Part shown: piece after piece, positions 1 through 11,366 of the stretch
Position numbering within the stretch: position 1 is the stretch's first letter
Layout: every line of letters starts with the position of its first letter
Source: Henricia sp. BOLD:AAB3569
Lineage: Eukaryota > Echinodermata > Asteroidea > Spinulosida > Echinasteridae
Direction of reading: 5' to 3'
Assembly (NCBI GenBank): GCA_037783545.1
Contig: JBBELK010000033.1
Location: 62,001-126,000 of the forward strand
Length of the DNA: 64,000 bases
Program-made: the position numbers and the translations under genes
Notes under the pieces: generated by a model
The model's database searches: none
The model's input: the letters and a program-made list of their open reading frames with translations, nothing else
Told to the model about the DNA's origin: nothing

Positions 1-402
1 ACATGGCGGTAAAAGGTATGGAAGCGTATTAAGAAGTCAAACTAAGCATTTTCTGTTCATTAAATAGCCATTTTTGAAAAAGATCTGGAAGGATCCGGAG
101 GGTCCGTTTTTCACCCACACCCCACAACAATGCCCATTTCTGAGTACCCATGTGCATGCTTAAGCATGTCGTAGCCATGAAATACAACATTAACAACCTT
201 TCTGCTACAGTGAGCTTGCCTTTTCAGCATGAGCAGTGCCATGGAATTGGCACCAAGGAAGAATTTCATAAAACTCATCTGTTCAAGCACCTTGTGGGCC
301 ATCATGTGTGATATGAGGGCATCTTTCTGTCATTGTCATACTTGAGCAAAATTAAACAGAACTTATTTCTAAAAAAATATTTATTTATTTTTGCCTTGGC
401 AG

Positions 403-542
403 AGGAAGGTTTTGAGGGTGTGCATCGCAGCGAGTTGGTTAACTGGTATCTGAAACAGATGGAAAGTGAAATAGAGACGGAAGCTGAACTGATTGAGCAC
501 AAACAGAAAGTGGACAAGATTATCCACAGACTCATCAAGACG
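403..542 (+). CDS. MCM6: MCM6 penultimate exon (DNA replication licensing helicase subunit)
   Basis: The exon follows a clear acceptor (TTGCCTTGGCAG) and ends at a GTTAGT donor. Read from the third base it gives 46 codons containing [20 protein letters not shown] followed by LIEHKQK and IIHRLIKT. This matches the C-terminal winged-helix region of animal MCM6, where human has [15 protein letters not shown], with the same spacing to the HRL motif. MCM6 is one of six subunits of the MCM2-7 helicase that unwinds DNA at nuclear replication forks. The tail region contacts CDT1 during origin licensing (family knowledge). The rest of the gene lies upstream, outside the window. Entry phase is 1 and exit phase is 0. 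Confidence 0.9.
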
Positions 543-631
543 GTTAGTTCCCAACCACCACCTCCACCCCTCACGCCTACCCACACCACTCACCCCCACC
601 GCCCATAATAGAGTGCTAAAGTGAAAATGTC

Positions 632-830
632 AGAAGCTGAACTGATTGAACACAAACAGAAAGTTGACAAGATTATCCACAGACTCATCAAGACGGTTAG
701 TTCCCCCTCCCCCACTGGCCCCTCTCACTCCTCCACTCCTCTGCCCCTGCAACTTCCCCCTCCCCTCCCCACCCCACCCTCCCCCACGCCTCCACCCCAC
801 AATAGAGTGCTAAAGTGAACACGTCACATG
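632..830 (+). pseudogene. Partial tandem copy of the MCM6 penultimate exon and its intron flank
   Basis: From 634 the sequence repeats the last 60 or so bases of the 403-542 exon, including the GTTAGT donor. It then repeats the C-rich intron stretch that follows, down to a shared AATAGAGTGCTAAAGTG segment seen at about 606-623 and again at 802-818. The copy lacks the first half of the exon (the [10 protein letters not shown] part). It has a few silent or near-silent changes (GAG to GAA, GTG to GTT). A CAG precedes it at 631-633, so it could be spliced in, but that would repeat the [10 protein letters not shown] segment. It is most likely a local tandem duplication with no function. Confidence 0.75.
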
Positions 831-997
831 AAGCATGAACCAGGCTTAAGGCATAATTAAAAACTCTTGAAATTCCATTGTCAGAAAATTGTCCACAAAC
901 ATGATCCCTGTTGCAAAGGGTCTACTCCCACCTCGGCACCATTTTCATAAAGGTTTGACATAGTTTCACATTTTGATTTTGATTTCTTTGACTGAAG

Positions 998-1123
998 GAT
1001 AACGTGATGATTGAGCTAGCCAAGACAGGATTAAAGGAAAGGAAGGGTGTGGACTCGGCAGGGATTGTGGAAGAGGAAGATCCTCTACTAGTGGTACATC
1101 CAAACTTCAACATGGAGGATTGA
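998..1123 (+). CDS. MCM6: MCM6 terminal exon with stop codon
   Basis: After the acceptor TTTCTTTGACTGAAG the exon opens in phase 0 and runs 42 codons to TGA. It begins DNVMIELAKTGLK and ends EEEDPLLVVHPNFNMED. Human MCM6 ends with the equivalent EEDPYLVVNPNYLLED, so both frame and stop agree with the family. Joined to the 403-542 exon it gives HRLIKT-DNVMIEL, collinear with human HRLTHY-DHVLIEL. The stop codon sits in the first unit of a 35-36 bp tandem repeat that continues into the 3' UTR. Confidence 0.92.
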   Translation, partial: DNVMIELAKTGLKERKGVDSAGIVEEEDPLLVVHPNFNMED

Positions 1124-1202
1124 GATCCATTCACACATCATCATTGGAGGATTGGGATCCATTCACACTTCATCATTGGAGGATTGAGATCCATTCAAAC
1201 CT
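1112..1202 (+). repeat. Short tandem repeat spanning the MCM6 stop codon
   Basis: Three units of about 35-36 bp begin TGGAGGATTGRGATCCATTC. The first unit contains the last MCM6 codons (GAG GAT TGA); the others are 3' UTR. The second unit reads TTGGGA where the others have TTGAGA. Confidence 0.8.
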
Positions 1203-3180
1203 ATCTTAGGCTGGGTCTGAATTATCTGGCTGTGGCCGCTGGCTGTGTTTGTGTCTTTTAGACGTGACCTAATGACCATGGTCAATACAATCATTCGGAC
1301 GTAGCTACACTTGAAAAGAAATTAATTTGTTACCAAGTGCCGTGTTACGGACGATACAGAACAGTACGATTTATATATCCTTTTGCAGACAACTTGTGAC
1401 ATCCTAGATTCTAAACTGCTTCTGTATTGACTGAGGGTGTCTTCTCTATAAGGTATTTGAGAAAATGGGTTTTCTATTGTTTTCAAAAAGTTGTGGCTTT
1501 GAAATTTGTGATGTCGGCCAAATTTTCAGACATGTCTTCAAAGTAGCCAATTTGCCAACGGCCACAGTCAAATGTTTTTAATTTTTTGGTAACTCAGAAG
1601 GACACTTATGTTGCACCAAAAATTTCTGAACCGCAAAAAAATGTCGCTTTTTCAAATGTTGATTCAACAAAATGCTGTACCGGATGTTGGTAAAACGCAG
1701 CAAATTGTGGAATGGAACGCAGAATGGTTTGGTGATTTTTAGTGTAGATGACGTATTCACTTCGGCAGGCTATACTTGCATGAATAATGACTCCCTCATG
1801 GTGTTATCATGTTGGTTGCTGTGACGTTGACTTTTGTCCTTTGTAAAATATGATATGTATCGGATGGGATCCAAAGTAGTTTATTTGCCTGGGGTCGATT
1901 TCAAGAAGCGTTACGATCCTTCATAACTAGAGATGCACGTTATGATGGTATACCCATGGAAGTGCCATCCGACTTGTTGAGTTCCTTTTTTTGCAGGATG
2001 ACAACATATTCCTTGTAAAATGTCGTCATCTAGTGATAAGTATCTCAGGAAGATGACATCCAGAATGTAGGATGACAGCATCCCAAGATAATTTATCATC
2101 CTACGTTTTGGATGTCGTCACTCATCCTGTATTCTGCGATAAATTGTCAGGATCTCAAGTTGGATGGCACTTCCAGAGCTCTGTAGTGGCTTACAAAAGC
2201 ACACCGCCTGTTCAAATGCAATGTGACAGAAATTGAAGTGTAATCTATTTGTAGTTAATATTTTGTATATTACTGTGAGATTATTAAAGGCTAAATACTA
2301 AGCAATTGACCTGCTTTGGATGTTGGTAAAACACGGAATGTGGAACGCGCACACGTTTGTATGACTTCACATGAGGCACGTTCTACCGTTTTGTTTCACC
2401 CGCGTTTTACCAACATCCACTGCTTGGGTCTTCTCAAATTTACTCAGTCATGCTTCTTTAAACACAAACAACACATGCACATACCACGTGCATGCATTGT
2501 CGTGTTCAAGGAAGCATGATGAGTGTAAACTCGTAAAGACTTTACTGGCAAAACTGATTAGTATTTAATCTTGCCATAGCAAAATGGGAAGTGTATGATT
2601 GTTGAAAATGCTGTTCTTGTACATGATGATGAAACTAACATGTTATTTCCACTGACTGTGGAATCATCATGAGTGCCTTTACTTTTTATACATTGACGTC
2701 TTTAACCAAGTTGTATAAAAGCATTGGTTTAATGCCCAATAAATTGTCAAAACAATGTGCAGTGTTTTGGTTGTGATTTTTTTTTCAGAGTTGTAAAATT
2801 ATTACTCAAAGCATTAAGCCTAAAAATATGTTCAGATAATGTACAATTTATTACCATCCAATACGTAATTACAGCTGAACTTTGATAGTTTTAGAGCACT
2901 GTTACGACAACATTCTGCTTATAACGACCCTTTGTTCTTGATACTACAAGGTTCCTGTTTTACTAGTAAGGTAATTTGGAAAGCACCCATCTCAGCAAAA
3001 GAGTTTGCCAACCATTCTAAGGAACATGATTAGAAATAGTTTAACTATGTAAAACAAGGCTACTACAGTCCAACCTTGTTAATAAGAGCACTGTTGATAA
3101 ACATTTTGCTTACACAACAAGGGAAAGTTTACAGTTTAATCCATTCTCAGAGAAAAATTTGGGTTGTAGGGAAAAACACT
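1203..3180. other. Downstream of MCM6: no gene seen
   Basis: AT-rich sequence. AATAAA-like motifs suitable for an MCM6 polyadenylation signal occur around 2740-2745 (CCCAATAAATTG), which would give a 1.6 kb 3' UTR. Around 1740-1850 a fragment (TTGACTTTTGTCC, GAATAATGACTCCCTC) resembles the dispersed MITE also seen at 36.9 kb and 45.6 kb. No exon with a homologue I recognise. Confidence 0.5.
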
Positions 3181-3199
3181 GTATACCACTGGGAGTATA

Positions 3200-3400
3200 C
3201 CACTGTGCCTCATAGCTCAACTGGTATAGCATCTGCCTAGAGTGTCAGAGGTTTCAGGGAAAACCTGAGGGAGTATACTACTGTGCCTCATAGCTCAGCT
3301 GGTTGAGCATCTCAAAGGTCTCGGGTTCGACTCCACATGATTCTTCTGTCATCCCATGCTTGGTTGCATCCAGCAAGTTGACTCAATCCTTTTGTTTCCG
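3200..3400 (+). repeat. tRNA-headed SINE with duplicated head
   Basis: Two copies of a tRNA-like head (CCTCATAGCTCARCTGG) lie about 79 bp apart. The second continues to GGTCTCGGGTTCGACTCC, a B-box-like block. TAGCTCARCTGG matches the RNA polymerase III A box and GGTTCGACTCC the B box. No tRNA acceptor stem forms, so this is a tRNA-derived SINE and not a tRNA gene. The same head recurs at 31.8, 32.3-32.9 and 54.8 kb. Confidence 0.7.
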
Positions 3401-3448
3401 TTGCAGACAATGATGTTAAATTGTTAATGTCCAAAATTCTAAAATATA

Positions 3449-3657
3449 CCGAGCAACAAAAGAAACGCAAATTTTTTCTTCACTTTTTGATTGGGAAAAA
3501 AAGTCAATCTGCCAGTAGGAATTTTTAGCACACAAAAGCTTTAATCTAGTCATGCATAAAGAAGCTGTGATGTGAATATTTTGATGTCAACTTAATTACA
3601 AAAGAAATTTGAAAATTTTGATTAAACTGAAAATTTGCATATTCTTTTGTTGCTCGG
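3449..3657. mobile_element. MITE with CCGAGCAACAAAAGAA ends
   Basis: The ends are inverted copies: CCGAGCAACAAAAGAAACG on the left and TTCTTTTGTTGCTCGG on the right. There is no ORF inside the 209 bp. Non-autonomous DNA transposon; superfamily not assigned. Confidence 0.75.
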
Positions 3658-3747
3658 TGATTATTTCTAAAGTCTTACAAATGTACAAAAGTTAGCTTAC
3701 TATTGAAGTTCAACCCTCACAATTGCAATGGTGGATCTCAACACCAC

Positions 3748-3889
3748 AGCTGCGTTCGAAACATGCGAACATTGCAAACATTTGCATCGTTCGCCAACAA
3801 CTGGTACCCGGCTTTCCATAGACGTGTGCGCAAAAGCACTGAAACCAGTGGCGAACGTTGGCAACGTTCACGTGTTTGGAACGCAGCCC
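3748..3889. mobile_element. MITE, family 'GCTGCGTTC-AACGTT' copy 1
   Basis: Inverted ends GCTGCGTTCGAAACATGCG and CGTGTTTGGAACGCAGCC enclose AACGTTGC/GCAACGTT-type palindromic motifs. Relatives lie at 19400-19540, 60371-60499 and 62462-62586, with a degenerate one near 21750-21865. No coding capacity. Confidence 0.75.
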
Positions 3890-4339
3890 ACCATTCACAT
3901 AATGCACAGTTAACTAAAATAAAAATAGAATATAACGGGTAATTTATAGTTAATTGATGAATTTCAAATTAGCACTGAAAGCCTTGTCTGGGATGCTAAG
4001 ACATTGTATTACATCACGCGCATTGTCTATGCGTAGACAACAGTTTTGTTCCTTCACTTGTCCCCATGGTCACACACCACAGATTTCCATTAAAAGCTAG
4101 ATAAGAAACGACTGTTATTGAATAACACATCACTGGTTTGGAATGCGCGTGCCCGTAGCTTGTTGTGTGTTTAAACATAACACGCAGGAATGTCACGAGG
4201 TTTTATGTGTAATTCAATGGAAGTGCCCAAAACTATGCAAATTAGGTGCCCAAAATTATGCTAATGAGAAGGCGTGGTTAAGCGTGTCCCGGCTCCGTTT
4301 CGCTTCTAGCTTTTAATGGAGTTCAGTGTCACACATTGT

Positions 4340-5045
4340 TTCACTCTAGTCCTACAGGATGTGTCGTGGCACCAACCGAGAGAATACAGCCGACTGTCAC
4401 ACATGTAGCTCAGCTAACAGTCTCAGGAAGAGAACGTCCTTAGTGGCAGTCTTCTCTCACGCTATCGTATGCCCTTTGGGCTTGTTGAGATCCTGTACAA
4501 AGTTATCCTGCTTCACAATGTGTCAGTAAATCACTAGAAGCAAACCGTACGCCTGAAGATCGGAATACAACCGATTGTCAGACATCTTACCTTAGCTAAT
4601 ACAGTCTTTGTGAGATGACGTCCTGGGATGGTGGTAGTTTTCTCTCATGCTATCGTATGCTTGTTTGGATCCTCAAAATATATGTACACGTTATTCTGCT
4701 TCACATCAGGCAAGCCACAAGCCTGAAGATCGGAATACAACCGATTGTCACACAGCTTACCTCAGCTAAAACAGTCTTTGTGAGAAGACGTCCTAGGACC
4801 GTGGCAGTCTTCTCTCCTGGGGTTTGTTGGGATCCTCAAAATGTACAAGTTATCCTACTTCATAATGCGTCAGCAATTCACCAGAGCCAAGTCTCAAGAT
4901 CGGAATACAGCCGATTGTCACACAGATCAGGTCACACAATCGAGTCTTTGCGAGAGGACGTCCTTGGTGGCAGTCTTCTTTCACGCTATCGTATGTCCTT
5001 TGGCTTGTTAGGGTCATCAAAATCTTCCAAGAAAGCTTCTTGAGA
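4340..5045. repeat. Diverged satellite, about four units of 171-179 bp
   Basis: The block GAATACARCCGAYTGTCA recurs at about 4383, 4562, 4733 and 4904 (spacings 179, 171, 171). Each copy is followed by an AAGACGTCC-like block and TTCTCTC. Units are clearly diverged from each other, so the array is old. Apparent reading frames across it are not conserved between units. Confidence 0.8.
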
Positions 5046-5289
5046 TACAGCATACATGGAGTAGCCATCTGGAAGTGGTTTAGTTCATTAAGGAAGTAAA
5101 CATTAAATCAGAATCAGCCAAGAATCAAGTTGCTGGTTTAGACTGGTTCCTGCTCCACATATTTCACATATGAATCTCAGAATACATGTGGTCAGAATCT
5201 TTTGGTCTGGGAACCAGACTATGGCTAGTTGGCTCGTGAGCCCGCCCTCTTGTGATTATCCCATAAATGCAGTGACATCATGCGGATGC

Positions 5290-5640
5290 CTTTATTAGGG
5301 ATTATCAGCGTCCAGGCCCCTAGCCGGTTTTATAGGATTGTTTAAGACCGGCCAAACTCACTTTTAATCCCATTCATAAATACCTTTTTTGTAAATAGTC
5401 GGTAAAACTCACCTAAATTAGCTTGTCGTTGCATTCACTTTTTCCCTTCATCTTGTTGATTGTACATTCAAACTGCATTGAGTTCTTTGTTCGATCTCGC
5501 GCGTTACGCGTAATGCAGGTATGTTGTGTACGTGCACACACACGACCGGGTAGATGTCACAGTGCACATTTTGCTGTCAGGAGCGTGCAGTTTCGTGTGC
5601 GTGTTCCGTACACTTACTAGGGTGCAGGCAGAAACGCGAG
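5290..5640. repeat. Dispersed repeat shared with 41430-41830
   Basis: Blocks CCCTAGCCGGTTTTA, CCCATTCATAAATACCTTTTT, GTTACGCGTAATGCA and CACAGTGCACATTTTGCT occur in the same order and orientation at 41.43-41.83 kb. No ORF is conserved between the two copies. Likely two members of an unassigned transposon family. Confidence 0.65.
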
Positions 5641-5997
5641 AGATCTGTGCGCCGAGCTCATGAAAATTTTGTATGCCCTCAAATTCTTTTATATTAGAGA
5701 GAATTGCGAGCTGAACGAGTGTGGTCTTGTGTAGAATATGACTATCGCCGCGATGTGGGGTATTTTTTCTTCCAACTACAAACATTTTAGACACTGTAGC
5801 TCCTAAAAGTGGCCCTATTTTGGGAGTAACTATAGAATACAGGGCCCACGCGACAGCACCTTTTCAAAGACGAACGGAGACGATGTGATCGAAGAGACGG
5901 CGCCCTTTGGGGCATTCCTTACTTTTTTGCGAAAGTATCACTTTGCCGTGACTTCGTAATAAAACAAATCTCCTGGACACCGAATAAAGTTGAAACG

Positions 5998-7130
5998 TAG
6001 AACGTCCTCTATTTCCAGACTTTATTTACCTTTTTTGAAACATCCCTCTCGTGCCGAGATTATTCCAGGTAAAAGGGTCTCTGGAGGAGCGGCGACGCGG
6101 CGACGCGGAGACGATTGTGAATGTGGGGGGGGGGGGGGGGGGGGGTGGGGTGGGGCAGGATCGAAATAAGTTTAAAGGTATAACGCCCTCTATTTCCAGA
6201 CTTTATTTACTTTTTTTTAAAATATCCCTCTCGTGCCGAGATTATTCCTGGTAAGAGGGTCTCTGGAGGAGCGGTGACGCGGCGACGCGGAGACGGTTGT
6301 GAATGTGGGGGGGGGGGGGGGGGGGGGGGTGGGGTGGGGAACGTAGAACACCCTCTATTTCCAGACTTTATTTACCTTTTTTTCAATATCCCTCTTGTGC
6401 CGAGATTATTCCTGGTATTAAGAGGGTCTCTGGAGAAGCGGCGACGCGGCGACGCGGAGACGGTTGTGAATGTGGGTGGGGGGGGGGGAGGGAATATAAT
6501 TAAGTTGAAACGTAGAACGCCCTCTATTTCCAGACTTTATTTACCTTTTTTTTAAATATCCCTCTCGTGCCGAGATTATTCCTGGTAAGAGGGTCTCTGG
6601 AGGAGCGGCGACGCGGCGACGCGGCGACGCGGAGACGGTTGTGAATGTGGGTGGGGGGGGGGGGGAATATAATTAAGTTGAAACGTAGAATGCCCTCTAT
6701 TTCCAGACTTTATTTACCTTTTTTTTAAATATCCCTCTCGTGCCGAGATTATTCCTGGTAAGAGGGTCTCTGGAGGAGTGTAACGGTATATTGTACAAAC
6801 CTACTTATATATGTCACATTGTGCCCTCCATACTTTAGTGCTTATTTGCATATCATGTATATTCATGTACCAAGTGCATGATGGGAAAAACCATGCCTTC
6901 CCCTGGGTTGGCAAGATGGCTCCTGTGAGCTGATCAGACGCATGTGTGATTAAACCCGTTTGTCCTTCGTATAGTTGTCGTTAATCCTCTCTGTCTTCCG
7001 TGTCCTGTTTATCCATCCGAACCTTAAAGTAACCCTAAACCCGTTACAGGAGCGGCGACGCGGAGACGGTTGTGAATGTGGGGGGCGGAGGGGTGGGATC
7101 AAATTAAGTTGAAACGTAGAACGCCCTCAA
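5998..7130 (+). repeat. Minisatellite of about 170 bp units with poly-G tracts
   Basis: Five to six units each contain CCTCTATTTCCAGACTTTAT, a CGTGCCGAGATTATTCC block, GGCGACGCGGCGACGCGGAG and a run of about 10-24 G. The GCGACGCGG subunit number varies between units. The last unit is split by the solo LTR. The long G runs could form quadruplexes on the + strand. Confidence 0.85.
6779..7048. mobile_element. Solo LTR, 270 bp, with 4-bp target duplication
   Basis: The insert begins TGTAACGG and ends CCGTTACA, the TG...CA ends typical of an LTR. It is flanked by GGAG on both sides, and removing it plus one GGAG restores the minisatellite unit (GGAGGAGCGGCGACG) exactly as seen in neighbouring units. 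No internal retroelement sequence remains, so this is an LTR-LTR recombination product, probably from a Ty3/gypsy-type element. Orientation is not certain. Confidence 0.85.
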
Positions 7131-7539
7131 TGTGCAAGTCCGTGACCACCGTGACCACGTCTCCGGAGACGTGGAGATTGAAGTATAGTGGGCCCTGCAT
7201 TCTATAGTTTAGCCTTATTTTGCCCAGTAGCGTATGTTTAGCAATTTTCACTGTTGCAGGGATAGTTTTGTTTCAAGTGCAAATTAGGGAATAAAAGTGA
7301 CGGATTACCCTCATAAGATTGAACAGAGTTAAAAAGATGAGACTTCAATGAGTATTTTGGTTGTTGTCCTGAGTAGCTGAGAGAGTTGTGGGTATTTTTA
7401 AATGATTTTTGAAAATGGGGCATTTAGCATTGGTTCCTATGGGAGCACTATTTACTTGTGTGCAACCCTATATGGGGCGCCGTTCGTCAACTAATTATTT
7501 AGGCGAATTATAGCATGTTTTTTCCATGGTTTATCTTAA

Positions 7540-8460
7540 TTCTGTGTAAATAATGCATTTGTGTCAAAGGCCGTTTATGGTTTACAAACAACTCGATTCT
7601 TTACAAAACAGGAAATATACTTGTAGCTGTGCAAATTCATTATTTACAAATAATGAAAATTACCTCGGCGTTCCATACTTTATTAATGAAACCGACCAGT
7701 GTACATTTCAATGGTTTACAAACAAGAGAATTGTATCGTTCATAGACAATTCCATGGTTTATAAATAATGAATACTGCACATTGCTGCACGTTTTTTCTG
7801 GTTTACAAATAATACAAAACTATCCAGTGCGCAATTACATGGTTTATAAACCAAGAAACTTGCACCGGGGTCTGATTTTCTATGGTTTATAAATAATGAA
7901 AATTGGTTAGTGCCGGGACGTACAATTCCATGGTTTATAAACAATCTAAACTGCGCCGTTCTAATCAATTTTGTGGATTCTGTGGTTTGTAAACAATTAC
8001 AAATAGTCAATAGGCGTGCATTTTGATGGTTTGTAAATAATTGAAAGTGATCGTTGGCTCACAATTTCATGGTTTATAAATAATGAAAATGAACTAGTTA
8101 GTGTGTCGCAAAATTTCATGGTTTACAAACAGAAAAAAATAAAGCTTTATACACTTGTCTGTCGTTTGTAAAGGTTGACTATCGATAAAATAAGAAGTAT
8201 TATGCACTCGGTACATCTCAAAATACGATCATTGACGAAAAATTGAAGGGTTTGTAAATAATGAAAATGGACTAGTTAGTGTGTCGCAAAATTTCATGGT
8301 TTACAAACAGAGAAAATTAAAGCTTTATACACGTTTCTGTCGTTTGTAAAGGTTGACTATCGATAAAATAAGAAGTATTATGCACTCGGTACATCTCAAA
8401 ATACGATCATTGACGAAAAATTGAAGGGTTTGTAAATAATGAAAATGGGTTTGTAAACCA
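7540..8460. repeat. Tandem subrepeats in the left foldback arm
   Basis: Spaced copies of ATGGTTTATAAATAATGAAA-like blocks recur every 40-65 bp. A longer duplication of about 175 bp (starting ACTAGTTAGTGTGTCGC at about 8093 and again at about 8271) follows. The right arm carries the mirror image at about 10420-11340, including the same duplication. Both arms therefore share one amplification history or have been homogenised. Confidence 0.8.
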
Positions 8461-9194
8461 TGAAAAACACGCTTCATAAACGTTTATTATAATCCAGTAA
8501 CGTTGCGAGAGCAATGGGTGCGTTCAATTAGCTATCGTCGAGTCATAGGGGTGCTCGTTCATAGTGTGAACAGTCCGGCAGACCATGGCAACAAAGGTAT
8601 TTATGTGTACAGCTCATCGAACGCCACGGCACAGCCTTCAGCGCGCGCGCGGGAAATTCCAGGTTCATTACCCGACTAAACCTAGCCGCGTATTGGGCCC
8701 AAAATCCAGCCGCGGTCTTAAAATCTCAAACGGATGTAGTAAAAGGTGATAAAATCTTATTTTTTATTACACGAGTTCTGAGACTCTGGCAATGAAATTG
8801 TTAAAATTCTCATAGAAATGTATTTCTTTTCACGGTGTTACCTAACTCAGTCATCTACCGGGCTGATTAAATTTTAAATGGTAATTTTAATTAATTAATT
8901 TTTAATTAATGAGGAGTCTCCATTTTCCACCCCAAAAGTGCCGAAAACTTAATACTGCCGACAAAATGGTCCCTTTAAAAGAAAATGTACACCACATAGT
9001 TTCAAAAATTAGCATTTTTATTACATAATCTGTTTGATCCGTCAATGGGGCACATCAAATTTTGGATGAAGCCAAATCGGTCCACAAATTAGTGCTTAAT
9101 TAAATGGCTAATAAGGAGTCTGGTTTCCACTATAAAAGTGTCGAAAACTTAATACTGCTGACAAAATGTCCCTTTAAAAGTAAATGTACACCAC

Positions 9195-9685
9195 GCCCAG
9201 TGCGCAAGCCGCGGTCGGGCCGTCAGCGGCCCGCTAGCGGCACCGCTAGCGGGCCGCTGGTGGCAGCCACCCGCGGACCGCGGACCGCTAGTGCTCCGTT
9301 GGCGATTGAGGAGCGGCAGTGGCACTGGTGGTTTGCCACTGGATACCGCTAGTGGTTCGCTAGTAGCTCGGGAGCTGTAAAACGCTGTTCGCGTGCCACT
9401 TGCAAGCCACCGGCGAACCGCCGGTGGTTTTTGGTCGGTGTGCCGATGCCGACCGGTCGCTTCCTAGCCGACGGCAGCCGACGGCGGTCAGTTTGAAAAA
9501 TTTGCATTTTTATTACATAATCCGTTTGAAACTATGTAGTGTACATTTTCTTTTAAAGGGACCATTTTGTCAGCCCTTTAATTAAGCACTAATTTGTGGA
9601 CCGATTTGGCTTCCTCCAAAATTTGATCTGCCCCATGGACGGAACAAACGGAATATGTAATAAAAATGCAAATTTTTCAAACTAT
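9195..9685. other. Asymmetric loop of the foldback element
   Basis: The 491-bp spacer has a very GC-rich first part (9195-9486, many GCTAGCGG/CCGCTAGC palindromes). A second AT-rich part (9487-9685) is a diverged, inverted copy of the arm segment around 8940-9110 (CTTTTAAAGGGACCATTTTG, CCGATTTGGCTTC). No coding sequence recognised. The GC-rich core may be a separate insertion. Confidence 0.7.
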
Positions 9686-11366
9686 GTGGTGTACATTTAC
9701 TTTTAAAGGGACATTTTGTCAGCAGTATTAAGTTTTCGACACTTTTATAGTGGAAACCAGACTCCTTATTAGCCATTTAATTAAGCACTAATTTGTGGAC
9801 CGATTTGGCTTCATCCAAAATTTGATGTGCCCCATTGACGGATCAAACAGATTATGTAATAAAAATGCTAATTTTTGAAACTATGTGGTGTACATTTTCT
9901 TTTAAAGGGACCATTTTGTCGGCAGTATTAAGTTTTCGGCACTTTTGGGGTGGAAAATGGAGACTCCTCATTAATTAAAAATTAATTAATTAAAATTACC
10001 ATTTAAAATTTAATCAGCCCGGTAGATGACTGAGTTAGGTAACACCGTGAAAAGAAATACATTTCTATGAGAATTTTAACAATTTCATTGCCAGAGTCTC
10101 AGAACTCGTGTAATAAAAAATAAGATTTTATCACCTTTTACTACATCCGTTTGAGATTTTAAGACCGCGGCTGGATTTTGGGCCCAATACGCGGCTAGGT
10201 TTAGTCGGGTAATGAACCTGGAATTTCCCGCGCGCGCGCTGAAGGCTGTGCCGTGGCGTTCGATGAGCTGTACACATAAATACCTTTGTTGCCATGGTCT
10301 GCCGGACTGTTCACACTATGAACGAGCACCCCTATGACTCGACGATAGCTAATTGAACGCACCCATTGCTCTCGCAACGTTACTGGATTATAATAAACGT
10401 TTATGAAGCGTGTTTTTCATGGTTTACAAACCCATTTTCATTATTTACAAACCCTTCAATTTTTCGTCAATGATCGTATTTTGAGATGTACCGAGTGCAT
10501 AATACTTCTTATTTTATCGATAGTCAACCTTTACAAACGACAGAAACGTGTATAAAGCTTTAATTTTCTCTGTTTGTAAACCATGAAATTTTGCGACACA
10601 CTAACTAGTCCATTTTCATTATTTACAAACCCTTCAATTTTTCGTCAATGATCGTATTTTGAGATGTACCGAGTGCATAATACTTCTTATTTTATCGATA
10701 GTCAACCTTTACAAACGACAGACAAGTGTATAAAGCTTTATTTTTTTCTGTTTGTAAACCATGAAATTTTGCGACACACTAACTAGTTCATTTTCATTAT
10801 TTATAAACCATGAAATTGTGAGCCAACGATCACTTTCAATTATTTACAAACCATCAAAATGCACGCCTATTGACTATTTGTAATTGTTTACAAACCACAG
10901 AATCCACAAAATTGATTAGAACGGCGCAGTTTAGATTGTTTATAAACCATGGAATTGTACGTCCCGGCACTAACCAATTTTCATTATTTATAAACCATAG
11001 AAAATCAGACCCCGGTGCAAGTTTCTTGGTTTATAAACCATGTAATTGCACACTGGATAGTTTTGTATTATTTGTAAACCAGAAAAAACGTGCAGCAATG
11101 TGCAGTATTCATTATTTATAAACCATGGAATTGTCTATGAACGATACAATTCTCTTGTTTGTAAACCATTGAAATGTACACTGGTCGGTTTCATTAATAA
11201 AGTATGGAACGCCGAGGTAATTTTCATTATTTGTAAATAATGAATTTGCACAGCTACAAGTATATTTCCTGTTTTGTAAAGAATCGAGTTGTTTGTAAAC
11301 CATAAACGGCCTTTGACACAAATGCATTATTTACACAGAATTAAGATAAACCATGGAAAAAACATG

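Larger units (their letters stand above)
5829..7210. mobile_element. TIR element containing a minisatellite and a nested solo LTR
   Basis: The left end ACTATAGAATACAGGGCCCAC is mirrored at the right by GTGGGCCCTGCATTCTATAGT. Inside lies a minisatellite (5998-7130), itself interrupted by a solo LTR (6779-7048). No transposase ORF is seen, so the element is non-autonomous and was expanded by its internal array. Confidence 0.65.

Noticed and set aside
7553-8010. Mirror-image ORFs of 71 and 83 codons in the foldback arms (also 10870-11327)
   Set aside because: They follow the AT-rich subrepeats, occur in both arms by symmetry, and contain no protein family motif.
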